A DNA stretch of 64,000 nt from Ligustrum vulgare (taxonomy: Eukaryota > Streptophyta > Magnoliopsida > Lamiales > Oleaceae). The stretch spans positions 5,456,014 through 5,520,013 of the forward strand of contig OY743169.1 of NCBI GenBank assembly GCA_963555705.1, given 5' to 3'. Each line of letters opens with the position of its first letter. Within the stretch, counting starts at the first letter, position 1. The notes beneath the pieces were generated by a model. The model saw nothing but the letters and a program-made list of their open reading frames with translations, had not been told where the DNA came from and made no database searches. Below are positions 43,194 through 54,400 of the stretch, one piece after another. A program made the translations under genes and the position numbers.

Positions 43194-45113
43194 TGTGACG
43201 ACCCGAATTCTCGACCATTCGAGTGCCACTAAAAGTGACTCATATCATATTATCGAGACTTAAATAGAAATGTAAAATTATTCAAAAGAATAATTAGAAT
43301 CCCATAATTTTATTTGTGAATAAAATAGAACATAATTTTCTTACATAAAGTTCAACATAATTATCTCATCAATCTTAACCACTTTTGCCACTTCCATGTT
43401 GACCGCCTCGAACCTTCAATTATCTGAAAATGGTAAATATCGTGGAGTGAGATTTATAAAATCTCAGTAAGTATACCAAGCATAAATTTTCTTTTGAAAG
43501 CATATGGATCATTTTCATCATAACATAAGATAGGATCGAAATACTCATAAACATAGGGAGACACAAGAATTTTACCGAACTTAAATGGCAAGAATTCTTA
43601 TGTGTAGCGCTACTAAACTCCGGTCCCCTTAGCATAATCATAAACATATCATATGGAACCCATAACAATCTTGTGAGATTGATTTCATAGCAATGATCCA
43701 AACATTTTCATAAAAACATAAGATATACTTACTTTTCATAAAAACATAAGGTGTATTTACCTTTCATAAAAACATACTTACTTTTCATAAAAACATAAGA
43801 TATACTTACTTGTCATAAAAACATACTTACTTTTCATAAAAACATAAGGTGTATTTACCTTTCATAAAAACATACTTACTTTTCATAAAAACATAAGATA
43901 TACTTACTTGTCATAAAAACATACTTACTTTTCATAAAAACATAAGGTGTATTTACCTTTCATAAAAACATACTTACTTTTCATAAAAACATAAGATATA
44001 CTTACTTGTCATAAAAACATACTTACTTTTCATAAAAACATAAGGTGTATTTACCTTTCATAAAAACATACTTACTTTTCATAAAAACATAAGATATACT
44101 TACCTTTTAAAAGATTAAAATGAAGTGTAGTAGTAAATGGACCAAAACTTTCTTGACCACCTTGAATTTCTCTTACTTGTGGATTTTGTCAAGAGATTGG
44201 AAATAAGTGTATATGTGTAGAGTTGTGTGTAAAAGAGATGGGTTTAAATAGATGTATAAAGTTGGCATATTGTAAACATAATCATTCAATTCTATTAATT
44301 TTAACACATCATTTTCTTAAAGTAAAGCACCATTCATATACTTTTCCATATTTATACAAATAATATGCTCTTCATGATTATATATAATGGAGTATATAAA
44401 TCATTCATATACTTTTCCATATTTATACAAATATTATGCTCTTCATGATTACATATAATGGAGTCTTATCAATCATTCATATACTTTTCCATATTTATAC
44501 AAATATTATGCTCTTCATGATTATATATAATGGAGTATATAATTCATTCATATACTTTTCCATATTTATGCAAATATTATGCTCTTCATGATTACATATA
44601 ATGGAGTCTTATCAATCATTCATATACTTTTCCATATTTATACAAATATTATGCTCTTCATGATTATATATAATGGAGTATATAATTCATTCATATACTT
44701 TTCCATATTTATACAAATATTATGCTCTTCATGATTACATATAATGGAATCTATCAACCATTTATATACTTTTCCATATTTATTAAATTAAGATTCTCAT
44801 AATTATTATATATAATGGAACCTCTCATGCTTGCATATATTTTCTTAATTTAAATAATAAAAGTAATTTTTGTACAAATAAATATTGGGATAACATTGAA
44901 TTAAGTACTTGGACTTAATATACTTTAAATCAAGAGAATGGAGATATTTTTAGAAATTCGGAATTTAATTTAAAATCGAACGATCTCGATTATTTCTTGA
45001 CTTGGCTATACGAATACGTCGTGGCGTTAACTTAATAAAAATGGGTGAAATAGTAGCGACACGATTTTCTATTAAAATAATTATTAATCGCGTAAAAATT
45101 CTTGGTCGCTACA
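43194..45113 (-). repeat. 3' LTR of the young retrotransposon
   Basis: Contains two internal tandem arrays: TTTTCATAAAAACATA(A/C)-based units at about 43700-44105, in a roughly 88-bp higher-order pattern, and about six units of about 70 bp (CATATACTTTTCCATATTTAT, GCTCTTCATGATTA) at about 44330-44800. Confidence 0.95.
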
Positions 45114-45130
45114 AACTTACCCCCTTAAAA
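45114..45130 (-). other. Polypurine tract of the young retrotransposon
   Basis: The minus strand reads TTTTAAGGGGGTAAGTT, directly before the 3' LTR. Confidence 0.75.
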
Positions 45131-46040
45131 TAATTTCGTCCTCGAAATTAAACTTACTTGATCTTATGATTTCTGAACACTTAATCAGAATCTCTTCTTC
45201 TTCTTATGTAGCATCATCGCTACCATATTTAACCCAACCATATTTAACCCACTGGACTTTGACTAAATGCATCAATTTGTTTTCTTAAGACATGAACTTT
45301 TCTATCAATAATAGACATATGTCTACTCATAAATTCTTCTGAATCAAAATGAAAATTCCCAATCGTATGTGATATTTCATCATATCTTGTAGTACTCATG
45401 TAACCTGTCACTTATCATCGTATCATGTAACCTCAAATATTCGTATTAATATCTCTAAAATTTCAATAAATCTTTACTAACATATCATACCATAATAATT
45501 TGTCATTTCTTCTTATCACCAAATATCCCAAAATAATTAAAACGATTACCTAAATATTCTCTATGTAATATACCCAAACATGTTATTCACATATCAACAT
45601 AATCATCAGTTTATCTTTCCAATATTTGTAACCCAAAATTTCTGCAAAATTCAATAAACAAATATCTCCCAAATAATTAAAATTCTTAACTCAAATATCA
45701 TAACATTTCCCGTAAGGTATTCCTTTCACTTGCACAAACTTATTAATCCTGATTCAATACAGTCCTTATTTCACTTTCACGTATTCCCGTATTATTTCTA
45801 TACCTTGATTATTATATCAAAATATCAGTACCCAAAATCCAAGAAAATATTCCATATCTCAAATCCCGTCATCATCAAATCTTCCTTTTATCAAGAAAGT
45901 AAACGGCGCATAACTCTTGTTCCCTCTTTTCCATTATTCTATTCCGCGCTTTCTTGCTGGAATCAATATCACGCGGATTTCCTCCGATCCTTAATGCTTT
46001 TAAATAGTTCATGCTGGGAAGAGGTTAGATCCATCAAAAC
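45131..46040. other. Internal retrotransposon DNA, no supported gene
   Basis: AT-rich. The 120-codon plus-strand frame at 45730-46092 has no recognisable features and overlaps the next ORF out of frame. The sequence becomes less AT-rich after about 45890, where the foreign segment may begin. Confidence 0.4.
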
Positions 46041-46593
46041 ATGGATATCATTCTTACAAACATTCGCAAGTATTATTCCAGTCTTCCAATGAATGATCTG
46101 AGGAAAATTTATCGAATAAGACTCGAAAGATTGAGGTTGCTGATGGCTCATGGTGTTTCAGAAGATGTTCGCTGGTTGATCGAAGCAAAGGTTCGACTAT
46201 CTGGTGAATTACCTATGACATTTCCAAAGCACATGCCTGGTTTAGGCAAAAGCACCTTCGCAAAGAAACGAAGAGCAAAAAAGGCTGAATGGTTGCTACA
46301 AATGTGCTCGTTGGAACTGTGATACTCGTTGCAAAACAGTAGGATATTCTTCTACTAATCGGGATGATAAAATCAAATTCATAAAGGGTGGACTGAGTAA
46401 GGAGTCTTTGGATGATATTCGACTGACTCTTGAGACGCACCCAAGTGGTTATGTGCAACGTGAACTTCTCTCCTTATACGCTCAGTTTAACGAGGACAAA
46501 AATCGTTATAGTCTCCAAAATATAATAGCAAAAGATCCTGTTTGCCAGTCTGTTTTACAAAATGAGGCTTCTGGCAGTTCAACAATGATATAA
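46041..46593 (+). pseudogene. Betaflexivirus-like nucleic-acid-binding protein ORF, one frameshift
   Basis: ATG 46041 begins a frame with GKSTFAKKRRAK at about 46240-46275. One frame over comes CYKCARWNCDTRC at about 46297-46335, then a charged tail ending STMI and a stop near 46593. A basic Arg/Lys run followed at once by a four-Cys finger (CX2CX4CX3C) is the signature of the small 3'-proximal nucleic-acid-binding proteins of carla-, viti- and tricho-like viruses, which act in silencing suppression and RNA binding (family knowledge). A one-base length change in the A run at 46267-46272 separates the two halves. About 184 codons, longer at the C-terminus than most. A non-viral zinc-finger protein is possible; it needs a profile search. 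Confidence 0.5.
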
Positions 46594-46931
46594 GGTAAAT
46601 CTCTTGATACACATTTAAAATATTTTGCTGTTTTCTTTCACGCGTTTTGGAAATAAAATATATTTTCCTTTCTCGAGTTTTGATAAAGCTGGAAATAAAT
46701 ATATTTTCCTTTCTCGAGGTTTGATAAAGCTGGAAATAAATCACCGAAAGGTGATATCTTTGGTAAAACAGTCAAAAGTTGGCCGATTTTGTCAAAAGTA
46801 AATCTTTACTTTTTCAGAATCAATGAAAAACAGTAAGTTTTTTCCGGCTTTAAATAGCCAAACATATTTCATAGTTCAGGCATCCCAAAATCACATCTTC
46901 TTCGTAAGTTTTCTCTTCTATACTATCAAAG
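46594..46931 (+). promoter_or_regulatory. LOG upstream region with a 40-bp tandem repeat
   Basis: 46651-46692 and 46693-46732 are near-identical repeats (AAATA-ATATTTTCCTTTCTCGAG then TTTGATAAAGCTGG). TTTAAATAGCC near 46850 is TATA-like, about 80 bases before the LOG ATG. This may be a promoter; no test is possible here. Confidence 0.4.
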
Positions 46932-47585
46932 ATGGAAGCACCAAAACTTGGACAGATCAAAACTATTTGTGTATTTTGTGGATCAAAAGTGGGGAAAGGC
47001 TTCAGTTATCTAGAAGCGGCCGTAGATCTTGGAAAGAAACTGGGGGAAAAAGGTATCACTCTTGTGTATGGGGGTGGTAGCAGTGGTCTAATGGGTTGTG
47101 TTTCCCAATCTGCTCTTGCAGAGAAATCAAAAGTAATCGGTGTCATACCTGTCCCTTTGGTAGATGTTGCAGGAAAAACACGAGGGCATGAAGTTCAAAC
47201 CTTATCCATCCATGAACGCATAACTTGTATGCTATATGGTTCTGATGCCTTTATAGCCCTGCCCGGAGGTTTTGGTACCTTAGAAGAAATCTTTAACATT
47301 ACCTCGTGGGCTCAACTAGATCTCCATACTAAGCCTATTGGGCTTCTGAATGTTAACAATTTCTTTGATGGCTTGTTAACCTTTCTTGATTATGCTGTGG
47401 AACAGGGATTCATCTCTCCATTTTCCAGAAGACTCCTTATTTCTGCTCCTACTATTGATGAACTACTGGATAAGCTGCAGTCATATATCTCAATACAAGA
47501 TCCAGCAGGGGTTAAGATAGATTGGTCGCAAGGAAGGGGAATCAAGCGAAAATGGAGTCCGGTTAATGTAAACTTAACTTTATGA
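46932..47585 (+). CDS. LOG-type cytokinin riboside 5'-monophosphate phosphoribohydrolase (217 aa), intronless
   Basis: LOG enzymes release active cytokinin bases from their nucleotides in the cytosol. The frame is complete and intact. CVFCGSKVGKG is near residue 13, YGGGSSGLMG at 46-55, HERITCM at 94-100 with the conserved Arg96, and the lysine-decarboxylase-like motif PGGFGTLEE at 111-119 with catalytic Glu119. SWAQLDLHTKPIGLLNV follows. Length matches plant LOGs. Unusually, the common RK pair is RI here, and the gene lacks introns whereas plant LOG genes have several, so it is a retrocopy or came from a virus or other vector. It lies inside a retrotransposon, antisense to it. Confidence 0.9.
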   Translation: MEAPKLGQIKTICVFCGSKVGKGFSYLEAAVDLGKKLGEKGITLVYGGGSSGLMGCVSQSALAEKSKVIGVIPVPLVDVAGKTRGHEVQTLSIHERITCMLYGSDAFIALPGGFGTLEEIFNITSWAQLDLHTKPIGLLNVNNFFDGLLTFLDYAVEQGFISPFSRRLLISAPTIDELLDKLQSYISIQDPAGVKIDWSQGRGIKRKWSPVNVNLTL

Positions 47586-47596
47586 ATCTTAGAATA

Positions 47597-47808
47597 GGTG
47601 GGGGTAGAGTATGGAGTATTCTTACTCTCGAGACACCCCTCTAATTTACTAGGATTTCCTTAATGTTTAAATCTTGTGTGTACCTCAAAGGTTCCAGGTG
47701 GTAGATTACGGAGTATTCTTACTCTCGAAACACACCTCTTTGAAGGTTTCTTTATTTCCTCAAAAGGTCAGAGGTGGTAGGATACGGCTACTCCGGAAAC
47801 ACATCTCT
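47597..47808 (+). repeat. Three stem-loop repeats downstream of LOG
   Basis: Units at 47597-47641, 47696-47738 and 47771-47808 share GGTGG-TA-A-TA(T/C)GG, GAGTATTCTTACTC and ACAC(C/A)CCTC. Each can pair internally (GAGTA with TACTC around TTCT) and end to end (AGGTG with CACCT). They are spaced about 99 and 75 bases apart. Such conserved hairpins suggest an RNA-level function, for example a 3' UTR. Confidence 0.6.
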
Positions 47809-49552
47809 CAATTTGAGGAATTTCCCATGTTGCTTTCTTTTGCTTTTGCGTGTTTTCATGTATTTCCTTTCTAGGGTGACTCTTGTGTGTTCTCCTTATG
47901 AGAAAATAATAATATCTCTGTTATCATCTACTAAATCTCGTTTGTGATGTAAATGAACTTGTATGTCTAACTTCAATTCTCTTAGTGATTGCATACCATA
48001 CTATGCTCTTAACTCCAAACGATAAAATTCTAGGCAGAGTTTTCCTTTGAAATTTGGACTTATCCAAATCGTAAGCATACTTCATAACTCACAATAATAA
48101 CTAATTGTACATTTGATCACAATTTCATCAAACTTCAATATCATCATAAATATTCCAGAAAATCAATTCATAATTCCTCAACATAGAAATTTCAAATCAT
48201 AATTTCTAATATCACCATATCAAGTCCTTATTTCTCAATAATTAAGAGCCTAAACTTTAAATCTCCAACTTCATAATTCTTCTCATAAAAATCTCAATAA
48301 AATCATATCACTTATAATCTCAACATCTCATCATAACTTCATAAAACTGACTTTCTATTTCTCGTTTAATCTAAACGATGAATAATTCGAAAATATTATC
48401 TAGTCCTTTCTGTTGACTTCTCATACTTAGTGCCATGTCTAAAATCAATTATGCAAAGTCCATTTAGGGCTCATCATTTCTAAACTTGACGACAAAGATT
48501 ATTTTGAAAATCATTCGTAAATCATATTTTTTTTTTTTTTTTTTTCAAAATTGAAACTTGAAGAGTGGTACCAATAATCATCCACAGTTTTTCCTTGCTT
48601 TTAAGCAAAGGTAGTGATAAAGGGATAAATTATTGAACCGAAAATTGAAACTTGAAGAGTGGTACCAATAATCATCCACAGTTTTTCCTTGCTTTTAAGC
48701 AAAGGTAGTGATAAAGGGATAAATTATTGAACCGAAAATTGAAACTTGAAGAGGAAGTACTAATAACCATCCACAGTTTTTCCCTTGTTTTTACACAAAG
48801 GTAGTGATAAAGGGATAAATTATTGTACAATTCATTATCAATTTTGTTTGTTTAATATATTATTCCATATATTTTGGGCCAAAGTTACAACCCAACTTAA
48901 TTTCTAATTGAGTCAATCTTACTAAGCTTAATATGAACCAAAATTCATATCAATATCCTCTATGTCTCATGATTCTACATTAAAATGAATAAATTAAAAT
49001 TTAGGCTTCTATCAATTCATATCATACTCAACATGTATATTTCACTTAAAGATTCATAACATATGAATATTTCATACTTAACATGTCTTAATAAAATCGT
49101 AAATGACTTGCAAAGCATATAACATACCTGGTTCGAGGAGTCAATACGTGGAGAGTGACATAGTAGAGTGATGAGTTAAAATATTTTAAAAAAAAATTAT
49201 TATTAATCATTTCGCATCTTTACATAAGATTGGGCCTAATTAACCCAAATAAAATTTTATCGTCAAATCTTATTTTCCTTTAGTCCCCGAACTTCTAGAA
49301 ATTTATCAAAGACATCAATATAAACATCATATCACTAACTAATTATATTCCATAAAATTTTCAGAACATTACAAACTCCCTTGCTTAAAATGAATTTTGT
49401 CCTTGAAATTCGCACATCAAATTTCATCATACTTTTCAAAATCATAACCATACTTGACATGTGAAAATTCAAATTTTTTTTTTTAATTGAATAGTGATTT
49501 CGTTCACTGTTCATCATGAATAGCACGTCGTTTTACTGTTCACGTGAATAGT

Positions 49553-49587
<35 letters not shown>

Positions 49588-49630
49588 AATAAAATTTCAA
49601 AAATCTACAGAATCGTTTTTAAAACTCTTG
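47809..49630. other. Rest of the retrotransposon internal region
   Basis: No gene. It contains a three-unit tandem repeat of 94 bp at about 48547-48826 (AAAATTGAAACTTGAAGAG; GGTAGTGATAAAGGGATAAATT) and poly-T tracts near 48529 and 49555. Confidence 0.6.
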
Positions 49631-49642
49631 TCTCTGATACCA
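49631..49642 (-). other. Primer-binding site of the young retrotransposon (initiator tRNA-Met)
   Basis: The minus strand reads TGGTATCAGAGA, two bases from the 5' LTR. Confidence 0.85.
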
Positions 49643-49644
49643 AC

Positions 49645-51564
49645 TGTGACGACCCGAATTCTCGACCATTCGAGTGCCACTAAAAGTGACTCATATCATA
49701 TTATCGAGACTTAAATAGAAATGTAAAATTATTCAAAAGAATAATTAGAATCCCATAATTTTATTTGTGAATAAAATAGAACATAATTTTCTTACATAAA
49801 GTTCAACATAATTATCTCATCAATCTTAACCACTTTTGCCACTTCCATGTTGACCGCCTCGAACCTTCAATTATCTGAAAATGGTAAATATCGTGGAGTG
49901 AGATTTATAAAATCTCAGTAAGTATACCAAGCATAAATTTTCTTTTGAAAGCATATGGATCATTTTCATCATAACATAAGATAGGATCGAAATACTCATA
50001 AACATAGGGAGACACAAGAATTTTACCGAACTTAAATGGCAAGAATTCTTATGTGTAGCGCTACTAAACTCCGGTCCCCTTAGCATAATCATAAACATAT
50101 CATATGGAACCCATAACAATCTTGTGAGATTGATTTCATAGCAATGATCCAAACATTTTCATAAAAACATAAGATATACTTACTTTTCATAAAAACATAA
50201 GGTGTATTTACCTTTCATAAAAACATACTTACTTTTCATAAAAACATAAGATATACTTACTTGTCATAAAAACATACTTACTTTTCATAAAAACATAAGG
50301 TGTATTTACCTTTCATAAAAACATACTTACTTTTCATAAAAACATAAGATATACTTACTTGTCATAAAAACATACTTACTTTTCATAAAAACATAAGGTG
50401 TATTTACCTTTCATAAAAACATACTTACTTTTCATAAAAACATAAGATATACTTACTTGTCATAAAAACATACTTACTTTTCATAAAAACATAAGGTGTA
50501 TTTACCTTTCATAAAAACATACTTACTTTTCATAAAAACATAAGATATACTTACCTTTTAAAAGATTAAAATGAAGTGTAGTAGTAAATGGACCAAAACT
50601 TTCTTGACCACCTTGAATTTCTCTTACTTGTGGATTTTGTCAAGAGATTGGAAATAAGTGTATATGTGTAGAGTTGTGTGTAAAAGAGATGGGTTTAAAT
50701 AGATGTATAAAGTTGGCATATTGTAAACATAATCATTCAATTCTATTAATTTTAACACATCATTTTCTTAAAGTAAAGCACCATTCATATACTTTTCCAT
50801 ATTTATACAAATAATATGCTCTTCATGATTATATATAATGGAGTATATAAATCATTCATATACTTTTCCATATTTATACAAATATTATGCTCTTCATGAT
50901 TACATATAATGGAGTCTTATCAATCATTCATATACTTTTCCATATTTATACAAATATTATGCTCTTCATGATTATATATAATGGAGTATATAATTCATTC
51001 ATATACTTTTCCATATTTATGCAAATATTATGCTCTTCATGATTACATATAATGGAGTCTTATCAATCATTCATATACTTTTCCATATTTATACAAATAT
51101 TATGCTCTTCATGATTATATATAATGGAGTATATAATTCATTCATATACTTTTCCATATTTATACAAATATTATGCTCTTCATGATTACATATAATGGAA
51201 TCTATCAACCATTTATATACTTTTCCATATTTATTAAATTAAGATTCTCATAATTATTATATATAATGGAACCTCTCATGCTTGCATATATTTTCTTAAT
51301 TTAAATAATAAAAGTAATTTTTGTACAAATAAATATTGGGATAACATTGAATTAAGTACTTGGACTTAATATACTTTAAATCAAGAGAATGGAGATATTT
51401 TTAGAAATTCGGAATTTAATTTAAAATCGAACGATCTCGATTATTTCTTGACTTGGCTATACGAATACGTCGTGGCGTTAACTTAATAAAAATGGGTGAA
51501 ATAGTAGCGACACGATTTTCTATTAAAATAATTATTAATCGCGTAAAAATTCTTGGTCGCTACA
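49645..51564 (-). repeat. 5' LTR of the young retrotransposon
   Basis: Same length as 43194-45113 (1920 bp) with a constant coordinate offset of 6451; no difference was noticed in the segments compared by eye. Confidence 0.95.
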
Positions 51565-51569
51565 GTATT

Positions 51570-52345
51570 AATCTACCAAAGTGGTCGGTTAGCAGTAGGT
51601 TAGCCGACCTCTTTGATAGGTTAACCTACCTTTTGAATTTGATGGTAGGTTAACATCTACCAAAGAGGTAGGTTAACCGACCACTTTGGTAGGTTAACCT
51701 ACCTTTTGAATTTGATGGTAGGTTAACATCTACCAAAGTGGTCGGTTAGCAGTAGGTTAACCGACCTCTTTGGTAGGTTAACCTACCTTTTGAATTTGAT
51801 GGTAGGTTAACATCTACCAATGAGGTAGGTTAACCGACCACTTTGGTAGGTTAACCTACCTTTTGAATTTGATGGTAGGTTAACATCTACCAAAGTGGTC
51901 GGTTAGCAGTAGGTTAACCGACCACTTTGGTAGGTTAACCTATCTTTTGAATTTGATGGTAGGTTAACATCTACCAAAGTGGTCGGTTAGCAGTAGGTTA
52001 ACCGACCTCTTTGGTAGGTTAACCTACCTTTTGAATTTGATGGTAGGTTAACATCTACCAAAGAGGTAGGTTAACCGACCACTTTGGTAGGTTAACCTAC
52101 CTTTTGAATTTGATGGTAGGTTAACATCTACCAAAGTGGTCGGTTAACAGTAGGTTAACCGACCTCTTTGGTAGTTTAACCTACCTTTTGAATTTGATGG
52201 TAGGTTATCACCTACCAAAGTAGTCGGTTAGCAGTAGGTTAACCGACCTCTTTGGTAGGTTAACCTACATTTTGAATTTGATGGTAGGTGAACATACAAA
52301 AGTGGTGGTCAACGGTAGGTTAACCGACCTCTTTGGTAGGTTATC
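51570..52345. repeat. GGTTAACC repeat block 4, right part
   Basis: Continuation of the block at 42920. About nine units of roughly 70-90 bp alternate AGGTTAACATCTACCAAAG, GGTCGGTTAGCAGTAGGTT and AACCGACC(T/A)CTTTGGTAGG. Confidence 0.95.
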
Positions 52346-53739
52346 TATACCTGTCTTGGTGAAGAAATCTGATCTCTCCCACTGCCTGGATCTTCATCAT
52401 GTCGAAGAGGAGAGACTCTATCTCCCTGGAGAAGATCCACGTTGTCGTCCCCTCCTTCATTATCAGCCATAACATCACCTCCATCCTCGTGGATATAAGC
52501 ATCAAGGACTGGGTCTGCTCGTCTTGAAAAAGGTTCAAACAATTGCATGTGCCGTTGCCTCTTCTCAACCTCTGTAGCCATTAGTCTGACACGAACTTCA
52601 AGCTAAAAAGTTGACAGAGTTAATATTTACATACCATTTACATTATTGTGTGAAGGTAATAAAATAATACCATATAACAGTTACTCACCTGTGGATGGTC
52701 TAAAACGGAACTGATTTCATTTTGTTCAAATACTCCAGTAGCCGTCCAGTTCACCATCTTCGGAACTTTAATCACCGGTTTCCTAGTTGCAAAATCATTG
52801 CCAATGGCCGACAAAGCCTCATAAGCCCATACCTACAAACAGACATGATCATTTATTCATTCTCACATCTAAAAATAAAGCACAGTATAAAGAACTACAA
52901 GTGTTTGCTATTTACCTGCAATGCGTAAGGAAAACCCTCAAGGGAATAATTATAGACGCTCTTCCCCCCCTCTTTGAGTTTTGTTGCAATTTCTCCCCAA
53001 CTCCTCAAAAAAGCATGTATCGTGCTATTATAGCACCTTCTTCCCATTGGATATTGATTAAATAAATACCTATCGTCGACTATATTCAAGACATGCATAT
53101 CAATAGATGTCTTGTAGTGTTTGGATCTCAAAACTGACTCATAGACATATGCCAAACCCAATTTGTACTTGTCTTCCATTTCTTCGCAATTGTCAAAGGC
53201 AAGTTTTAACTGGGCGGGAACAATCTTATTAGCTCCGTTAAAATATGTCTCTGCCAGTCTATTGGTCACCGGTATTTGATCTTTGTACAATGCTTCATCC
53301 TCGGGGTTCAGCCCCGTAATCAGAGTGAACTCTTCGAATGAAAATCTAGCAGCCTTGTTATTTCCGACTCCAAACCATAGCTCATTCTTATTCTCGGACT
53401 TCAGCATTCTCAATGCTAGACCATGGATGAGTTGGCCAGATAACTGCATTTTTCTCATAAGATAGAATTTTCGAAAACAAGACCGACGGAAAGCTTGTCG
53501 ATGATTTGCATCCAGTACGCTATAAACCTCATCTATAGCATCTAGGTTACAGAGGTTCGTACATTTTCCTGTAAACCGATCATTGATGTCCACTTGAAAC
53601 TCCATCCTGCATAATATAAGACAATTTTAGTCAAATGGGTGTGCTAATTACGCTATGAAAATGGACAAGGAAATAAAGAAGAAACACAGAAAAATATTTA
53701 ATAACAATACACTGTTTAAAAGAAAGTTCTAACAACAAA

Positions 53740-54400
53740 ATGTTAGTTAACCGACCAAAGTTGGTAGGTTAACCTACCATTACCATTACGATCAGGTAGG
53801 TTAACCTACCAAACCTGGTCGGTTAACCTACCAAACCTGGTCGGTTAACCTACCATTACCATCAGGTAAGGGTAATGGTAGGTTAACCGTGGTCGGTTAA
53901 CCTACCATTACCCTTACCTGATGGTAATGGTAGGTTAACCGACCATATACCATATGGTTGGTTAACCTACCAGGTTTGGTATCAATTCATTAATGGTAAT
54001 GGTAGGTTAATACCTGATGGTAATGGTAGGTTAACCGACCTTTTGATTCTAGGGTAGGTTAACCTACCTCTTCACAAACAAAAATTAAGAATACATCAAA
54101 TTAGATTTAGAAGCCATCTGTTAACTCTTCATTATATCCTTTTTCATGGCATCATCAACAGAGATTCGGTATAAATTACTACATCATTTTAATGCTACTT
54201 GGAAGAGAAGGAAACAATATCCAAAACTAGTAACCGAAGGTAAACAAATCGAGCCACATAACCTCACCAAATCATACAAATCATTGTCACAATTCAGGGT
54301 TCTCGATAGGTTAACCTACCATCAAAGGGCGATTTACAGATTGCTGAGGGTAGGTTAACCGAGACTGAGGTAGGTTAACCCCCTGATGGTAGGTTAATCT
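53740..54400. repeat. GGTTAACC repeat block 5
   Basis: Motif copies with TACCATTACC/GGTAATGGTA spacers at 53740-54075, and scattered copies to 54400. Upstream of the protease gene start. Confidence 0.9.

Larger units (their letters stand above)
43194..51564 (-). mobile_element. Young LTR retrotransposon (Ty3/gypsy-like ends) carrying foreign genes
   Basis: The LTRs (43194-45113 and 49645-51564) are both 1920 bp, begin TGTGACGACCCG and end GGTCGCTACA; I saw no difference in the lines compared. GTATT flanks it perfectly (43189-43193 and 51565-51569). The primer site (minus strand, 49631-49642) and polypurine tract (45114-45130) set the orientation as right to left. The internal 4.5 kb has no gag or pol; only a TCGAGGACGAAATTATTT phrase before the polypurine tract recalls the end of a gypsy polyprotein. 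Instead it holds a LOG gene and a virus-like ORF on the opposite strand. Non-autonomous and recently inserted. Confidence 0.9.
40951..53605 (-). pseudogene. DUF1985/Ulp1-type cysteine protease gene of the MULE, seven exons, one stop
   Basis: Exons from 5' to 3': 53605-52916, 52832-52689, 52602-52351, 42832-41874, 41797-41707, 41621-41188, 41092-40951. All introns are GT-AG and phases agree, giving 904 codons. Exon 1 is DUF1985 (SCFRKFYLM, LWFGVGNNKAARFSF, FTLITGL). Exon 4 is low-complexity: a Gly/Glu stretch, then about 20 imperfect ETEVA(E)IRE repeats, then a basic region. Exons 5-7 are the C48 protease: HLYIPVVENSHWF (His), YVYDPDKS (Asp), and Gln-Gly-Asp-Cys-Gly formed across the last splice. 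C48 enzymes remove SUMO-like modifiers. The only lesion is TAG at 42317-42319 (codon 534) in the repeats. Intron 3 is about 9.5 kb because it holds repeat block 4 and an LTR retrotransposon. Confidence 0.8.

Noticed and set aside
43420..43701. 93-codon minus-strand ORF, repeated identically at 49871-50152
   Set aside because: Identical because it lies in both LTRs; no domain, and composition explains the open frame.
46932..47585. LOG as an ordinary host locus
   Set aside because: It lacks the introns of plant LOG genes and lies wholly within two matching LTRs with a target duplication.
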